A stretch of 64,000 bases of DNA from Cycas panzhihuaensis. Taxonomy: Eukaryota > Cycadophyta. The notes beneath the pieces were generated by a model. That model was not told the origin of the DNA, searched no databases, and was given only the letters and a program-made list of their open reading frames with translations. This document shows, one piece after another, positions 33,846 through 46,343 of this stretch (position 1 is its first letter; every line of letters starts with the position of its first letter). The DNA is taken from the NCBI GenBank assembly GCA_023213395.1, contig CM041465.1:202561741-202625740 (forward strand), written 5' to 3'. A program made the position numbers and the translations under genes.

Positions 33846-36800
33846 TGGAAGTGCCTCTATGGGGTGTCACTAAATACAAGGGGATCAAGCCTACACAATC
33901 ATTAAATAAAGGGCTTAAAGATCCTTGCGAGTAGGGGAATAGGTCACCCATAAAGGGTGTCCATGTGTAAGAATGCAGTTTCGAGGACTCGCAAATGGTG
34001 CACAAGACCTCCCTTTAGATGGGTACCTTCTTGGATTCAAAGTGGGAAAAAGTGTCCTCGGTTTGCTAAGTAGCCTCAAAGGGGACTCTCCTATCTTAGT
34101 GGGTTAAGGAAGGAGAGGAAAGATAAAAGGGGATTTTCCTGAGACGAAGGGAAAAGAAGAGGCGAACCCTAGCAGAGAAGGGGTGCCTATGGAACAATAA
34201 AGGGGTAGCAAGTAGAAAGGATGTAAACATGAGGTTTGGTGTAGGAAAACCAACTCCTATATGGGGTAAGGCAAGTAGGGTACCTTACCAAAGGGTAGCT
34301 AAAGGGAACACCTCTAAGGTTTATATGCATTAGATGAGTGATTAAGGAAGTTAAGAGTTTCGGGAGATGTCTTTGTTTCACTCAAGAAAGTGATGTAATA
34401 ATGTGAAATAAAATTGCTACTAAATAAATGCAATTCAAAGGAAAAGAAAACTCTCTTCTTTATCTCTCAGTTCCTCTCTATCCTTTTCTTTTATGAATGA
34501 AAAGACAAGGGAACAAAGGGGAAAAGTAAATGTAAGAAAAGAGGGCAATAACTAGTGCAATTTATCCTAATGATTCATAGGAAGAAAAGTAACCATTAAG
34601 AGGCATAAATCCCTTTATGTTCCTACCCTGGTAAGTGCAAAGAGCATGCAAAGAGGAGGGAAGTGCAATAAGGGGAAAGAAACCGTTTTGTTATTCTTCA
34701 CTAAGGATGCAATATAGGTGGTATATCAACTCAAACTACCCTTGTTTGAATGCCTATACAACAAGGAAGGGAAAGAAAGTGTGGTTAATGCATGCCAATG
34801 CAATGAATGTCTTCCTTTCTTAATGAATGTAAAGTGGATGATCTATAAGCAAGAAATAATGCATGCAACCTTTTTCTTTTCTTTTCTTTTGGGAGAGGGG
34901 GAAAAAGATAAGAAAGAAGGAAGAGTTGGAGGAGGTGTACCTAAAACTGAGTCAGTTGGTAAAGCATGCCTTTCTTCCTTTTTTACGATCCCTCTATCGG
35001 TCACCTCACGCTCCTTATCATGGTTGGCGTTATAGGTGGAAAGTTGGTGGGGCTTCCTTACCTTCCCCAAGAAGCTTGTGCAAAAAGAAATAAGAAAAGT
35101 TGCAAGGAAAAAATCTCAAAGGAAAATAAAAGAAACAAACTACACATACCTTTCACTACGATTCTCGCTTGCTTCGAAAAGCAAAACCTGTTTGATAGAT
35201 TGGTTTCCTTTCTAGGAGGAGCTACATGTATATATGGGAATAAATAGATATTTGTACATACATATGCTTACTAAAAGAAAATGTGATCTTGCTTATGTGC
35301 TTCTAAAAGGAAACAATATGGTACTCAATTTTCCTTAATATGCATGCAAAGTATTTAAACAATCCTTTAAGGGAAAATTTGGGGTAAAAGAGATGAGAAA
35401 GCCTTGGAATGGCCAGCCCTCTAGAACAGGGCACCTCCATGTGATCAAGTACTCCAAACAACTAAATCAATAAAAGGTTTGTGGCTTCTAAGTAAATAAA
35501 GAAGGTAACAAGGTTTGCAAGAACAAAAGTTGTAAAAGCTGCAAAAACTGTAATTATTGGAAAAGTTATAATGTTTCAACTTTTGTAAGTTTTGCAAGAT
35601 AAGGAAAGAATCCAACACACTATAAGATTCATAAAGGAATATGATTTTAGACAATGTATGAGGGCTGGTTGCAAGCATTACAAGTGGTTGCCAATGCTAC
35701 AACAGACAAGAACCCTCATCCCCAAGGGTTTCTAGGTGTGTAAGGTAGATATGAGATGGGAGAAATAAGAAAGGTAGGGGGCTACCTTAGAGGATGTGGC
35801 TAAGAGGGTCAAAACCCTAGCCTTAAGCTCCCCTTCTTCCTTTTTACAAGTTCCCATAACCCACTTGATGGTAGCCCAAAAGGAACCTCAAGAGATGTGG
35901 AAGGGTGAGCAAGGGGAAGGAAGGGTTTGCCTTCCTTGGAAAGGATTTAAGAAACAAATGTATAAAGGAGATTTTTAGGTAAATAAAGGACAATACTCAT
36001 AAAATATTCTTGCCAAAGGAAGAAACAGTAAGGTGTAGACCTGAAATCACTACTAAAACTAGTTTAGAGTAGATATTACCTCATAGACTGGTTGGAGGAG
36101 GCAGATCCCTTCTAGTAGGTGGAGGAAAACTCCACTTAGCAATATAAAGAAGATGAGAAACTTACACAAGGCTAGAGTGATGGCTAGAGTGAGCCCTTAA
36201 GAGGAGAAACCTACTAGAAACAGACTACTATAGACCTACAACTTAGAGTTTTGCCCTAAGGAAAGAAGGAGATAAGAGAAGAGAGTAGGAAATAACAATT
36301 AGAGACATTTTTCTTTCTCAAATGAGACAAGAGAGATAAAGTGAGTTTGAAATTAGGTTTTTGTACTCAATTTTGGTCTATCGAGCGATTAGGAATCGCT
36401 CTGGGTAGAAAATAACCCACTTCCATGTGTCAGTTTTACAATAAATGCAAAACAGACCATTGCCAGGCTTAGGATTCAAATGATCGATTGCCTTGCAACA
36501 AACTTCGCGATACCATGAAGTTTGCCATAGTATTGTGAATAGTGTTGCGGTGCACCCAAAACATAGAGAAAAATAAAAGGGAGGCTTGGGAGGTCCCAAA
36601 AAAATAGGTTCTAGACTTAAATAAAGCAAGATACTAGGCTGGCAAGGCATCTAAGAGACCTTTAAGTAATGGGGGGAAACTTATTAAATAAGGAAAAGAT
36701 GGTGATTAGGCCCCAACACTAGTCAAGTGGCAAGTACAAGGGTGATCAGGCCTAGAACGAGGTGTTAGGGATCACACAATGCCAAAAGATGATCAAAAGT

Positions 36801-37086
36801 AGGCAACAGGAGCCCAAGAGTACTCAGGAGTGTTGTGGAGGTGTAATGGAGGGCTATATTATACCATGGGATATTTTTCCTTAGTCATCATAGGCTGAAA
36901 TAATAGTTATAAGCATAAAAGAGTAGGCAAGCTAAGCATATTAACCGTGTAGACAACAACAACCATGCAGAATATATCTAATGAATATCTAACCACATTT
37001 TGAAGTGAATGAAGTGCAAGGTTAAAGATATACCTATGCTTACCTAGGAGGTGTCGTCCATGTCCATTCTCAGTAGCTGAGAAACA
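33846..37086 (-). repeat. E1 3' LTR, 3,241 bp
   Basis: On the minus strand it starts TGTTTCTCAGCTACTGAG after a purine tract and ends GAGGCACTTCCA. The first 950 bases on the + side line up with 63061-64000. It is also homologous, more distantly, to the E2 LTRs and to the split solo LTR at 14106-23432. Length agrees among these copies (2.7-3.3 kb). Confidence 0.92.
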
Positions 37087-37098
37087 CTACCCCCTTAG
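37087..37098 (-). other. E1 polypurine tract
   Basis: Minus-strand GCTAAGGGGGTAG lies directly before the 3' LTR start TGTTTC. Confidence 0.8.
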
Positions 37099-37599
37099 CA
37101 GCAAAGCCTCGATGCTCAGAAGTATAGAGCAATGGCAAATGTTGTCAATACAAAGGTTAGTATTGTGCATCAATATAAAAGGGTATCATTATCTAAGGGG
37201 AGTGGCAGGTGTTGTGGCAGAACACATGGACAAGAAAGCAAAATGGGTGGCACAGGGGCTGCTTATGTATCACCTTAGAATTTGATATATAAGAAAGAGG
37301 GGATGAGGGGGATACCTCCCCATTACACCTATGCAAGATGAGTGATGTGCATAGTCATGAATACAATCAACGAATGGATATGAGTATAAGATATATACAT
37401 GTAGAGATCGAAGTGCAATGGCTTCGTACCATAGGTTGTATAAAGGGCAGGCTAGAGAAACAAACTTAGTAATTACCATAGTTTAACCTCATTAGTGGCT
37501 TGCTTTCAAAGGTACAAAGAAAACATAAGTGGAGGATGGGACGATCCCAGAGCCTGGCCAATCGGGCAACCCGCTAGGCAACCTAAGGAGGATCATCCA

Positions 37600-38131
37600 A
37601 AAGAGAGAGATGACACTCGAGGATGCAATGAACGAGGCCATCTGCCTCGGCATTTAAGTCTCATGGGATGTGTTGAATATCCACAGATAAAAAATGAGAT
37701 AAAAGGGATTTGGCAGTTGACAAGAGGGCTCTTAATCGTGGGAAATGCACCTAGTAAACCTGGGTTAGCTATGACACGATGATCTGAGAGTCACAAAAGA
37801 GGATGATGGGACCATGGTGGAAGCAAAGTGCATCGATAAGGGCCTCAATAACAACTGTATATTCAACTTCGTTATTTATGGCCTCATGGAGAAATATTTT
37901 AGAATACATATAGTCATGTCCGAAGGGGTCACTGAGGATCCACATGGCAACAAAAGGTCTTGGATTGCCACGACTTCCTCCCTCAGTGAAGATAAGTAGC
38001 ACCATAGTGAAAAGAATAGGGTTTGCATTAAACAACAAGAGAAATAGTGATGATAAGGTCAAAAAGTAAGGAGAAGGAAAAGATATAGCAATGGGACTAA
38101 AATAGCTTGAAATGCTATGAATATGGATCAT
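37600..38131 (-). pseudogene. E1 extra RNase H (second, archaeal-type-like) downstream of integrase
   Basis: Open from 38131 to 37769, then continuing past one stop to about 37620. The RNase H fold motifs appear in order: IFTEGGSRGNPRPFVAMWIL (first strand), LHEAINNEVEY (Glu motif), ILFCDSQIIVS (second Asp), and after the stop NAEADGLV (last Asp). The first motif has Glu where an active RNase H needs Asp (TDG). Tat elements are known to carry such a second RNase H beside the one attached to RT; it is thought to help remove RNA during reverse transcription. Here it is a separate frame close to the 3' LTR, far from RT. The stop shows decay. Confidence 0.85.
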
Positions 38132-38572
38132 GAGAGGATAGGAGAGCCCTAGGTGGAGGTTGCCAGGCTCGAGGAAGCCTACCTAACGAAAAGGTAAGGA
38201 AAAGATAGTAAGAGAGCTCCTTTGGGGCTCCTAAGGGTCGCAAACAAGGCTAATGAAGGTCCAGAAAGGAGGAGGCACTTCCCTTGGGAGTCTCAAATGC
38301 TTGAATAGGTGGTAAAAATGGATCCAGAATGCCGAAACGAGTTAAAGGAGTATAAACACATATATGTTTCAGAGCAGCACAAAAAACAAGGTAGAATGGG
38401 CCTTTAAGAGATAGAAGGGGTCATCATAAATATGCCAAAAGATCTCAAAATAGAGGCTACAAGAGCAAAATAGAGGATAAACCCTAAAGGCAAAGTAGAT
38501 AAGGGTAAGGAGATGGTCTTAAGGGCTATTGTAGCAAGGGAAAAGGAGAAAGTGCTCCTGAGGACCCCCACA

Positions 38573-38580
38573 TATATAAA
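38573..38580 (+). promoter_or_regulatory. TATA box of the E1 antisense gene
   Basis: TATATAAA on the + strand. The same position in E2 has TATATAAG (52442-52449). In both, GGATTCATTTTCA or GGAATTCATTTTCA follows about 25 bases later, the likely start region. It lies about 170 bases before the putative first exon ATG (38742) and points away from the extra RNase H ORF. Confidence 0.7.
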
Positions 38581-38741
38581 GAGAGGAGGATGAAAATGGA
38601 ATTCATTTTCACAGGCCCTGCAATCGATCTGGAACCCTCCCTTCTACGCAACAAAGCCCTATCAGGATTTAGGAGCATTTTTTGGGAGATTTGACTTTTA
38701 GATCGAGGCACAGAGATAGTTGACGAGACTGGGATGATGAG

Positions 38742-41045
38742 ATGGCAATAGCTAGGCCCGATTGAGTGAGTTGATCGTCCCTTAACCCTTCCATTTCGTC
38801 ATTTAATCTAATGGTTTTTTTACAATTTTAGTAGCTTATTTTAGCCTCTTAAGGGTAAATTAGGATCTTTTAAAGCTCGAATGAGGCCCAGGGAGGGGGA
38901 GGACTAGGGCATTAGGCAGCTTTGGTCCTAGTGGACCACGCCTTGGCCCACTTAGACAAAAAGTTTGAGTTTTTAGGGCACCCCTCCCCATTTTTAGGGG
39001 GGAAACAATGGCCTTATGGCAAAAATCACAGTGTCTTGGAGTTTACATTTGGACTGCTATGAAAATAGAATTTTCTCAGTGGGGCCCACATCATTATTTA
39101 CAATATTGCAGATTTTGACGCGGGGTAGAGGGTAAATAGTGGAAAAACAGATAAAGGAGACACAATAGATGATTTTGCTCAGCCTGATGGAGCATAAGGC
39201 ATCCAAGGGGCATCATGACATATAGCATGGTGATACAGAGGGTGTTCTTACTAATTTTTGGGTTGTTTGTAGGCTATTATCATAGTTGATAACCGCAAAA
39301 ACATTGGGATGGCTATGCTCAACTTCATAGAGATGATGATGAGGTATAACAAGGTGACCTTGAGACTCTGTGGGCTCCTGAAGGTTATCATGACATCCCA
39401 ATACACATCTGACCAGTGTCTCCTAGTCAATCTAGTCTCCCATTAGGATCAATAGAGACATGTCTTCCATCTTTTCTAGGTGGGGGATATCGCTATCATG
39501 TCAGGAGACATTAGGAGGATATTAAGTATATCGGTGGGAGGAACACGGATATCAATGGGCATATTACCTAGCACAGATGTTGCCCACATAAAGGAAGCTA
39601 CCTACTCTACAGGACATAACATGTGGAATCCATGAGGTGTATCAGTCTAGGATATGGTACTTTCTAGAGTTCCTCAGATGACGAAATTGATCACACTAGT
39701 GATTCTGTTCTGGATCTCTCAGAAATAGAATTACAGGGATATACCAGAGGGATGGATGGCCATAGTTTGGTGATGCGAGATAGGTGAGAGACTCGATTGG
39801 GCTGCCTTAATAGCAACTAACCTGGTTACGTAGCTGGATCAGATTCAAGTGGCAAGGAGAGGAGGATTCTCTTATTGCACTCTATTACAGTGCTAGTTCT
39901 TCAACCACTTTAGAGCGGTGGCACCATTAGGAGGACCACATCCCATCTCAATGCAGGCACCTATGCTCCACATGTGGTAGACCAAGTTCAAGGGGATAGA
40001 GGACTAGGCTTACATGCAGAGGTCGGTAGAGGCAACATCACTAGATCTACTTACTCTGGTAGACTACATGGTGGATCCATATTGAGGGATCCGTTGGGAG
40101 AGTGACGACGCAGTAGGAGAGCTGGGGGATGAGCCCGATGAGAGTAGAGACGATGGAACAGACTTATCAAGAGCTACAAGAGACGAGGCTGGCCCATTAA
40201 CACCTGCGAGAAGAGGTAGGCCACTACTCGCACCGGCAGGCAGAGGGAGAGCTACAGGTAGAGCTCCAATAGTAGTAGTGGTTATGGTGGCAGCAGTAGA
40301 GGCAACAATAGTCATGGCAGAGAGAGGAGTCCAATAGCTGTAGCAGAGAGAGGAGGGATTAGAGGCAAGAGGTGCCCCGGTAGCCCACGTAGTGGGCGAG
40401 ATAGTACCCAAGGTAGAGGAGGTAGAGATAGCAGTAGGGGAATCTACTGTAGAGGAGATGATTATAAGGGCAGAGGAGCTAGCTATCCCAGGAGGTGAGA
40501 CACTACCTTGACTCGACGTCTTTTCAATCATTAGCTGCTTAGATGGTTTATTTATTTTTATTTTAGTATTTTTATGTGTATGTATATTAGACTGATGTAT
40601 GGTATACATGGTTTGGCAAGAGTAGCAGAGATGACGAGGCTACTAGAGCTAATAGTCTGTGAGTTGTTTCCTCAGGTCTACGCAGAGGGACAACCTCTTA
40701 TCCTAATTGGTGAAGAGCCTCAATCGATGGGGCTACATACAATAGCATTTGCACCACTAATCAGAGCTAGGGACATATGGGCAGTGGAGTCCCTAGGGCA
40801 CCAGGCGAGGACATGACAGTTGTAGGGCACTCTAGATGGACTACGAGTGGAGAGGGATCAATTAGTAGTAGAGAGAGACACCTTACAAGGATAGGTCCAG
40901 GCACTGGAGGCCTAGGGAGGGGGAGTAGTAGACATAGATGCAAAGAGTAGGATCCAAATCGTTGTGCTAGAGGAGAGGCTTTGAGAAGTAGAGGGAGAGA
41001 GGGATCATATCCAGGTGAGATACAATCAGCTAGTAGAGCAAATCA
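38742..41045 (+). pseudogene. E1 antisense gene: plant-mobile-domain-like protein
   Basis: Runs opposite to E1. Exon 1 is ATGGCAATA (38742-38750). A phase-0 intron ends at a TAG acceptor (39270-39272), and exon 2 starts at 39273. The protein opens AIIIVDNRKNIGMAML. It then shows QYTSDQCLLVNLVSH, DQ..RHVFHL and GDIAIMSGDIRRILSISVGG, the layout of the plant mobile domain found in MAIN-like proteins and some transposable elements (..W....H.FHLP.GE...TL.D...L.G..V.G). After an acidic and Ala/Gly-rich middle, the C-terminal part (about 40820-41045) has RVERDQLVVERDTLQG-like heptads suggesting a coiled coil. The donor site is GC here and GT in E2. At least six stops are present. The function in the element is unknown. 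Confidence 0.75.
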
Positions 41046-42060
41046 TCACTAGGTAATCACGAAGCAGATCTTATACCCACACTATGATAGCAACCCAAAA
41101 GAGGCCTTAAGACAAGGAGAGTGAAGCGAGGAGTTCATAGTAACACTGCAAGAGCTTGGGAGGCATGTGGTCTCCTAGCGAGGGATCTTGCAGGCGAGGA
41201 GATGATACCCCCTAAGGGCAGGGTGTCGAGAAGGATTTTGTACATTATTAATTTTGTGCAAGAAAGCATTGGAGCTCCAGGGAGTCTCACCATATGTAGA
41301 CACATGATTATACTCCTCTCTGCAAGGATTCCAGCTTCCTGCAGTATGATGCCTAGATAATTATGTATTATATGATCTGTTGTATGATATGATTTATATA
41401 TATATAGACGAGGGCTAATTGGTATCCCATTTGACCCATGATGATGATGTTATGATAGCTTTATGATGTTGTTGCTTTGTTGTATTATTTATATATTTAT
41501 GTAATGCATAGAGAGATAAGTGTATGCATGTGGATATGGGTGCATGGGTGCACGAGGGATTATGCATTATGATGGATTTAATTGATTGATATGTATGATA
41601 TTTTATTATCAGACCACATGTAGATGACACTCGTATTTCCTTTCATGCAAACCCACACTCATAGTGAGCACACACGACCACCATGTGCATGGATGATGGA
41701 TACGTATGAGGCTAGGAGGGGGGAGCTATGCATGTCCACTGAGGGAGCATAATAGATATGTAAAGGAAATAATGATAAAGGGGAGTATGGATACTCAAGC
41801 AAAAAGGCCCTAGTTGAGAAGTGATTCCAAGCTCAAAAGCAAAGGAAGTTTGCATACCCAATTAGGAAAGGAGAGGTTTCCCTCAGGAGGGAAAAAAAAA
41901 AAATGTAATGCATGCAATAAAATGAGAAAGATAAAAGGCCACTTTAAACTGCCATTTCACCTGTGGCTAGGAGAAATAGTGAAGCACTTAGAGTGGTAGT
42001 TTAGGCTCATTTCAGAGCAAGAGAGAAGGGTGTGCCTAGTCTACTTGGAAGTAGGGAAAG
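41046..42060. other. E1 spacer between antisense gene and integrase end
   Basis: No domain on either strand. Contains a short TA run near 41395-41405. It is probably the shared 3' UTR region of two converging transcripts: pol from the right and the antisense gene from the left. The equivalent region was deleted from E2. Confidence 0.5.
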
Positions 42061-43200
42061 TCACACATAGAATTTCTTTAAGACTTTACCATTAACAACT
42101 TTCTCAAATTCGAGACCTTCTAGAGTCACTATCTTATAGGCCCCATTATCGATGCTCTTGAGATTGACGAAAGGACCAACCCATTTAGGCCCAAATTTAG
42201 ATAAGTGATTATGGAGATATTCTAACTTAAGGACATGGTCTCTAGGATGCAAAGGGCAAGGACAAAGATGCTTATCATACATTCTTCATGCCTAGGATTT
42301 GGAGGCGAGATTCACTTGATATGCGATCAAGCGTATCTCGTCTAAGGCTTTGAGGTCGATGGGGCAGGCCTTATGACAAGATTCCTCATCAACAAGACCT
42401 CGAAGTGAAAGACATAAGGAGGGGATCTCAACTTCTAAAGGGAGGATTGCCTCAGTTCCATACATAAGGGAGAATGGGGTCATCCGTGTAGTAATACGAA
42501 TGGAATTACACGATATCGATAGATTGGATGGAAGTTGAAGGTGCCAATCCCTTTGGGATTGGGCAACGATTTTCTTTAGGATACTGATAAGAGTTTTGTT
42601 AAAAGACTTGATTTGGCCATTGGCCTGAGGGTATTAAAGAGAAGAAGTTTTGTAGGATATCCTAAACTTCCCATAAAGCTCATCCATCTCCTTAATGCAA
42701 AAGGGAGTATCATTATCTGTGATTAGAATATCAAGGACCCCAAATCGATAGATAATATGCTAGTAAATGAAGGTAGCTATAATCTTGCCAGTAATAGAAG
42801 ACAAGGGGACTACTTCTACCTATTTAGTAAACTATTCCATCACAATCAAGATGAACTTGTGTTGTGATGAGGAAGGAGAGGTTATGGCTCTAATGAGGTC
42901 TATTCCCAATTGGGAAAATGGCCATGGAGAGATGATCAGATGTAAGGCCTCAGAAGATGAATGGATGATGTTGGCATGTTCTTAACACCTATGACATCGT
43001 AAGGCATAGGCATGGGCATCCTTGAAGAGAGAAAACCAATATAACCCATGCAGAGGATTCTTTGGGCCATGGATTTGCCCCCAAAGTGGCCCTCGCAAAT
43101 GCCATTATGGCATTCACGAAGTATCTAGTTCATCTTATTAGGGTTGACACAACAAAGGAGGATCCCGTCGAAGGATCTCTTATACAACACCTCTTCTATA
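42061..43200 (-). pseudogene. E1 integrase
   Basis: Minus strand, with several stops. The zinc-binding N-terminus begins near 43195 (LYKRSFDGILLCC, then ILRECHNGICEGHF). The core follows (IVME.FTK.VEVVPL; ITDNDTPF; YPQANGQIKSFNKT). The C-terminal end is MTPFSLMYGTEAILPLEVEI (42483) and FGPKWVGPFVNLKSIDNGAYKI (about 42190). In the DD-E catalytic set, the first Asp appears as Glu (VME) and the last Glu is absent from NGQIKSFNKT; only the middle Asp is clear. No chromodomain follows, as expected of Tat elements. Confidence 0.88.
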
Positions 43201-44584
43201 AGGAAGTACTACCTAGTAGTGGCCCTAATATGTGACCTCATCTTGTCACTAGCATCAGTACAATAATGTTATTCAGTAAGGTATTGTATAATATCCCTAT
43301 ACCATTTGCTATTAGCTGATGGATGGGAGGACGATTCTTAGATAGAAAAGATAGGCTCGTCTAGCAAGGATTCGTCAACAGAAATGTTGGAAGAGTTAGG
43401 AATTAGGGTGTTAGCTAGTTGCTTAATGACTACCATTCCCTTCTTCGATTTCCTATTGACAATTTGAAGATCGTATTCTTGAAGGAGAATGACCCATTTT
43501 CTAGTCCTACTAGTCAAGTCAGATCGGGTTAGGAGGTATCTCAAGGGATCAGATTAGATGATCACTTGAGTGGTGTTGTCGAGCAAGTAATGCCTAAATT
43601 TCTTGGTTGCATGAACTAAGGCAAGGTATTCCTTCTTGGCAGGGAAATAATTAAGTTTTATAGTAATTAAGGTGCAATTGATGAAATAAATGGCTATCTC
43701 GGTTCCTGAATCATCCTCCTGGGCAAGCATAGCTGCTAAGGATTAATCGGTAGCCAAGGTGTAGAGGATAAAGGGTCGATCAAAGAGAGGGGCTACCAAA
43801 ATAAGAGCAGAAGCTAGGGCTCTTTTAAGATCTTGGAAAGCTTCTTGGGCTTTTGGAGACCAAATGAATGGGGTCCCCTTCTTCAATAAATTAATGAGTG
43901 ATTTATCGTTTATGGCAAAGTTTAGCAAGAAACACTTAAGAAAACCCAAGCAACTCAAGAACAACTTGATTTGCCATTGAGTCTTGGGTGGAGGCAGATT
44001 AATAATGGCCTTGACTTTATCATGGTCTTCGGTGGAGGCATATCAATGATGGAAAATACGCATTTAAGAGGATTCAGGCTAACATGATATTTGCGACATC
44101 TAATAAAGATGACATGTAAATCTTTGATATAATGGGCCTTTTTGTAGGAAAGACCTATCATGTCATCCATGAAGACCTCAAGGTTTTTGTTCATAAGGTC
44201 ATAGAAGATGAACTGCATTGCCCTTTGGTAAGTGGCACCCGTATTTTTGAGTCCAAAGGGCATCACTTTGTAAGTAAAGGTACCCCAAGGAGTGGTGAAG
44301 GCCATTTTGTGATGGTTTTCATGAGAAATCTAGATTTAGTTATAACCAGAGAAGCCATCCATCAAGGACATGACTTCAAATATAGTAGTTCGATCAATGA
44401 TTTGATCAATAAAATGTAAGAGGAATTTGTCTTTGGGACATGTACTATTGATATTATAGAAATTAATGCATATTCGAATTGTCTGATTCTTCTTAGCAAC
44501 GAGAACGATATTTGAGACCCACTTAGGGTAATCAATGAAAGTGATCAACCCTACGTCCAAGAGTTTTTCAACTTCCATCTTCAT
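43201..44584 (-). pseudogene. E1 reverse transcriptase and RNase H
   Basis: RT begins VEKLLDVGLITFIDYPKWVS (about 44575) and continues CPKDKFLLHFIDQIIDRT and MSLMDGFSGYN. After a break comes MAFTTPWGTFTYKVMPFGLK (44305), with the catalytic box FMDDM (usual form Y/F-x-DD). The connection and RNase H follow from about 43960 (FLSCLGFLKCFLLNFA; KKGTPFIWSPKAQEAFQDLK). The stretch ending near 43338 (SRTRKWVILLQEYDLQIVNR) is the usual RNase H end. Several frame breaks and stops make it non-functional. Confidence 0.92.
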
Positions 44585-44941
44585 GGTAGTGGATAGTTTA
44601 AGATAGAGGGGGCATTGCTTTTGTTACATGGGGTGAGTGCCTGAGATAGTAGTAAGGTTGTGGGTGACAATAGAGGGATCTATTCCCTTTGTATCAGTGT
44701 AATCCCACGTAAAAATATCATAGAACTCTTGAAAAAGAAGGGTGTATTCCTTCATCTCTTCAGTAGAATATTCTGCTCCCACCTTGATGACCTTGCCACG
44801 GGCAAGGATGATGTCCTAGGTCGCCCCCATGCACATGGCATTCCCTTCCTCGAAATGAAAGGGGACTTGATCAATAGGAAGGGGTGAATAAGAACTAGGT
44901 TGACTTGGGTTAGCTAAGGGTGACCCAAGGGCTAGAATCTT

Positions 44942-46343
44942 CTAGTAACCAAGTTTATAGTGACCAGGAGGGAGGTTGGGCATGGAGCCCTCTAGATGTT
45001 CTAATAATGCCTCATCATTCTTGAAGCAGTCTTCCCCATGGACAATTATGCTTGGAGAAGATGAAGAGCAAGGAATAAAGGGAGTGGTGGGACCGTAATG
45101 ATCAACCCACCACTCAATATAGTTTAGGGACTCTTTAGAAGAGTCAGAGGGTAACCTCCTGTGATATGTGATAGGGGGTTGCCTAACCTCATCACTCGAG
45201 GAGGGTGATAAGATAGAAGATGACGTAGAATAGGGAGATACACAAGAAGCGAGAATGGCCATGTGTGGCTCGAAAAGAGGACTATGCTCCTCTATGGAAG
45301 GGGCTTCAGGTCGGGACCTGAAATGAAGTAAGTGATCCCTACTCGTGTTTATGAGGAAGATAGGATCAGGGAGGCCCTCATCCTTACTGTCAGAATCATG
45401 GTCGCTCAAAATAGTGAGGTACCCATAGCTCTCTACACCAATAGGGACAAAACAGATAAGGTTGGAGAAGAAGGCGAAGGAACTTCTTCTAGACAAGATG
45501 TGCTAAGAATGTCGATATTACAAGTGGAAGTATAGGTGGATGGGCCTTTATTGCCCTTCATTGGATCACGAACCACTTGACAGGATTGGTGTGATTATTT
45601 AGTAGGAAGAGGCTCCCAAGAAACAACCTTCATCCATCCTTCGTAGACAAATTTGAGTTGTCCCCAATGAGAGAACACACGGCTCCCATCTGGTCTAGCC
45701 ATGGACATCCTAATAAAAGATTGTAGTCCACATCTACATCAAGGACCATAATGCTAGTGAGGACAGTTTTGTCCTTAAGGGTAAGAGGGATAAAAACAGA
45801 ACCTAAAGGTGTTTTCTCGCTACCATCAGAGCCTTGACAATGCCAAGGAACTGGCCCAAAAGCCACTATGCCTAACTCTTGCATAATGTGTAAAGGCATA
45901 GTATTGATGGAAGAATCATTGTCTACAATAGTCATACGAAGAGTACACTTAGGAGTGTTTATAGATATAGTGAAAGGGTAGTGCCATTGGTATTCCCTTT
46001 CATTGGTTGGGGGGAGATCTTTAAGGTCAAAAGAGATAATTGATTCTTGATTATGGGCAACACCCAAAGCGTGGACGGAAGCATCCACTGGCCCTAGAGT
46101 CTCAAAGAGGAGAGCACACTGCTTTGGACAACTCCTTAAGACATCCATCAAGTACATCCCAATAGCGACGATATAAAGGTCGTCTATGATAGATAAGGGT
46201 TTCCCTTTCCCGGTGGGTTGGGAAAGCACCCTTTGAAAATTGGAATGACTGGGGTGAACCAGGATGGTCTTAGGGAGTGACAAAATCTCTAAAGGAAGAT
46301 CAAGTTGGGAGGAAGAAGAGGCACTTATAGCCTCTTTGGCCAC
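44942..46343 (-). pseudogene. E1 protease and linker
   Basis: The 237-codon frame 46343-45630 holds the aspartic protease of Tat type: MTIVDNDSSINTMPLHIMQE, where the family has a DNGSS-like active site, so Gly is replaced by Asp. It is followed by VDVDYNLLLGCPWLDQMGAV (the ..LLG..W second motif). The next frame, 45496-44942, is acidic and Ser/Pro-rich, with no domain. It leads to RT and ends LPPGHYKLGY, as the E2 counterpart ends LPSGHRRLGH. Confidence 0.85.

Noticed and set aside
37087-38980. First idea that the extra RNase H lies inside a 5-kb LTR
   Set aside because: The E2 target duplication and the E2 LTR pair fix the LTR start at the TGTTTC position (37086 in E1, 51094 in E2), so the RNase H is internal.
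40064-40609. 181-codon minus ORF, Ser/Ala/Thr/Pro-rich
   Set aside because: It is the antisense of the low-complexity middle part of the plus-strand mobile-domain gene, and it has no counterpart in pol order.
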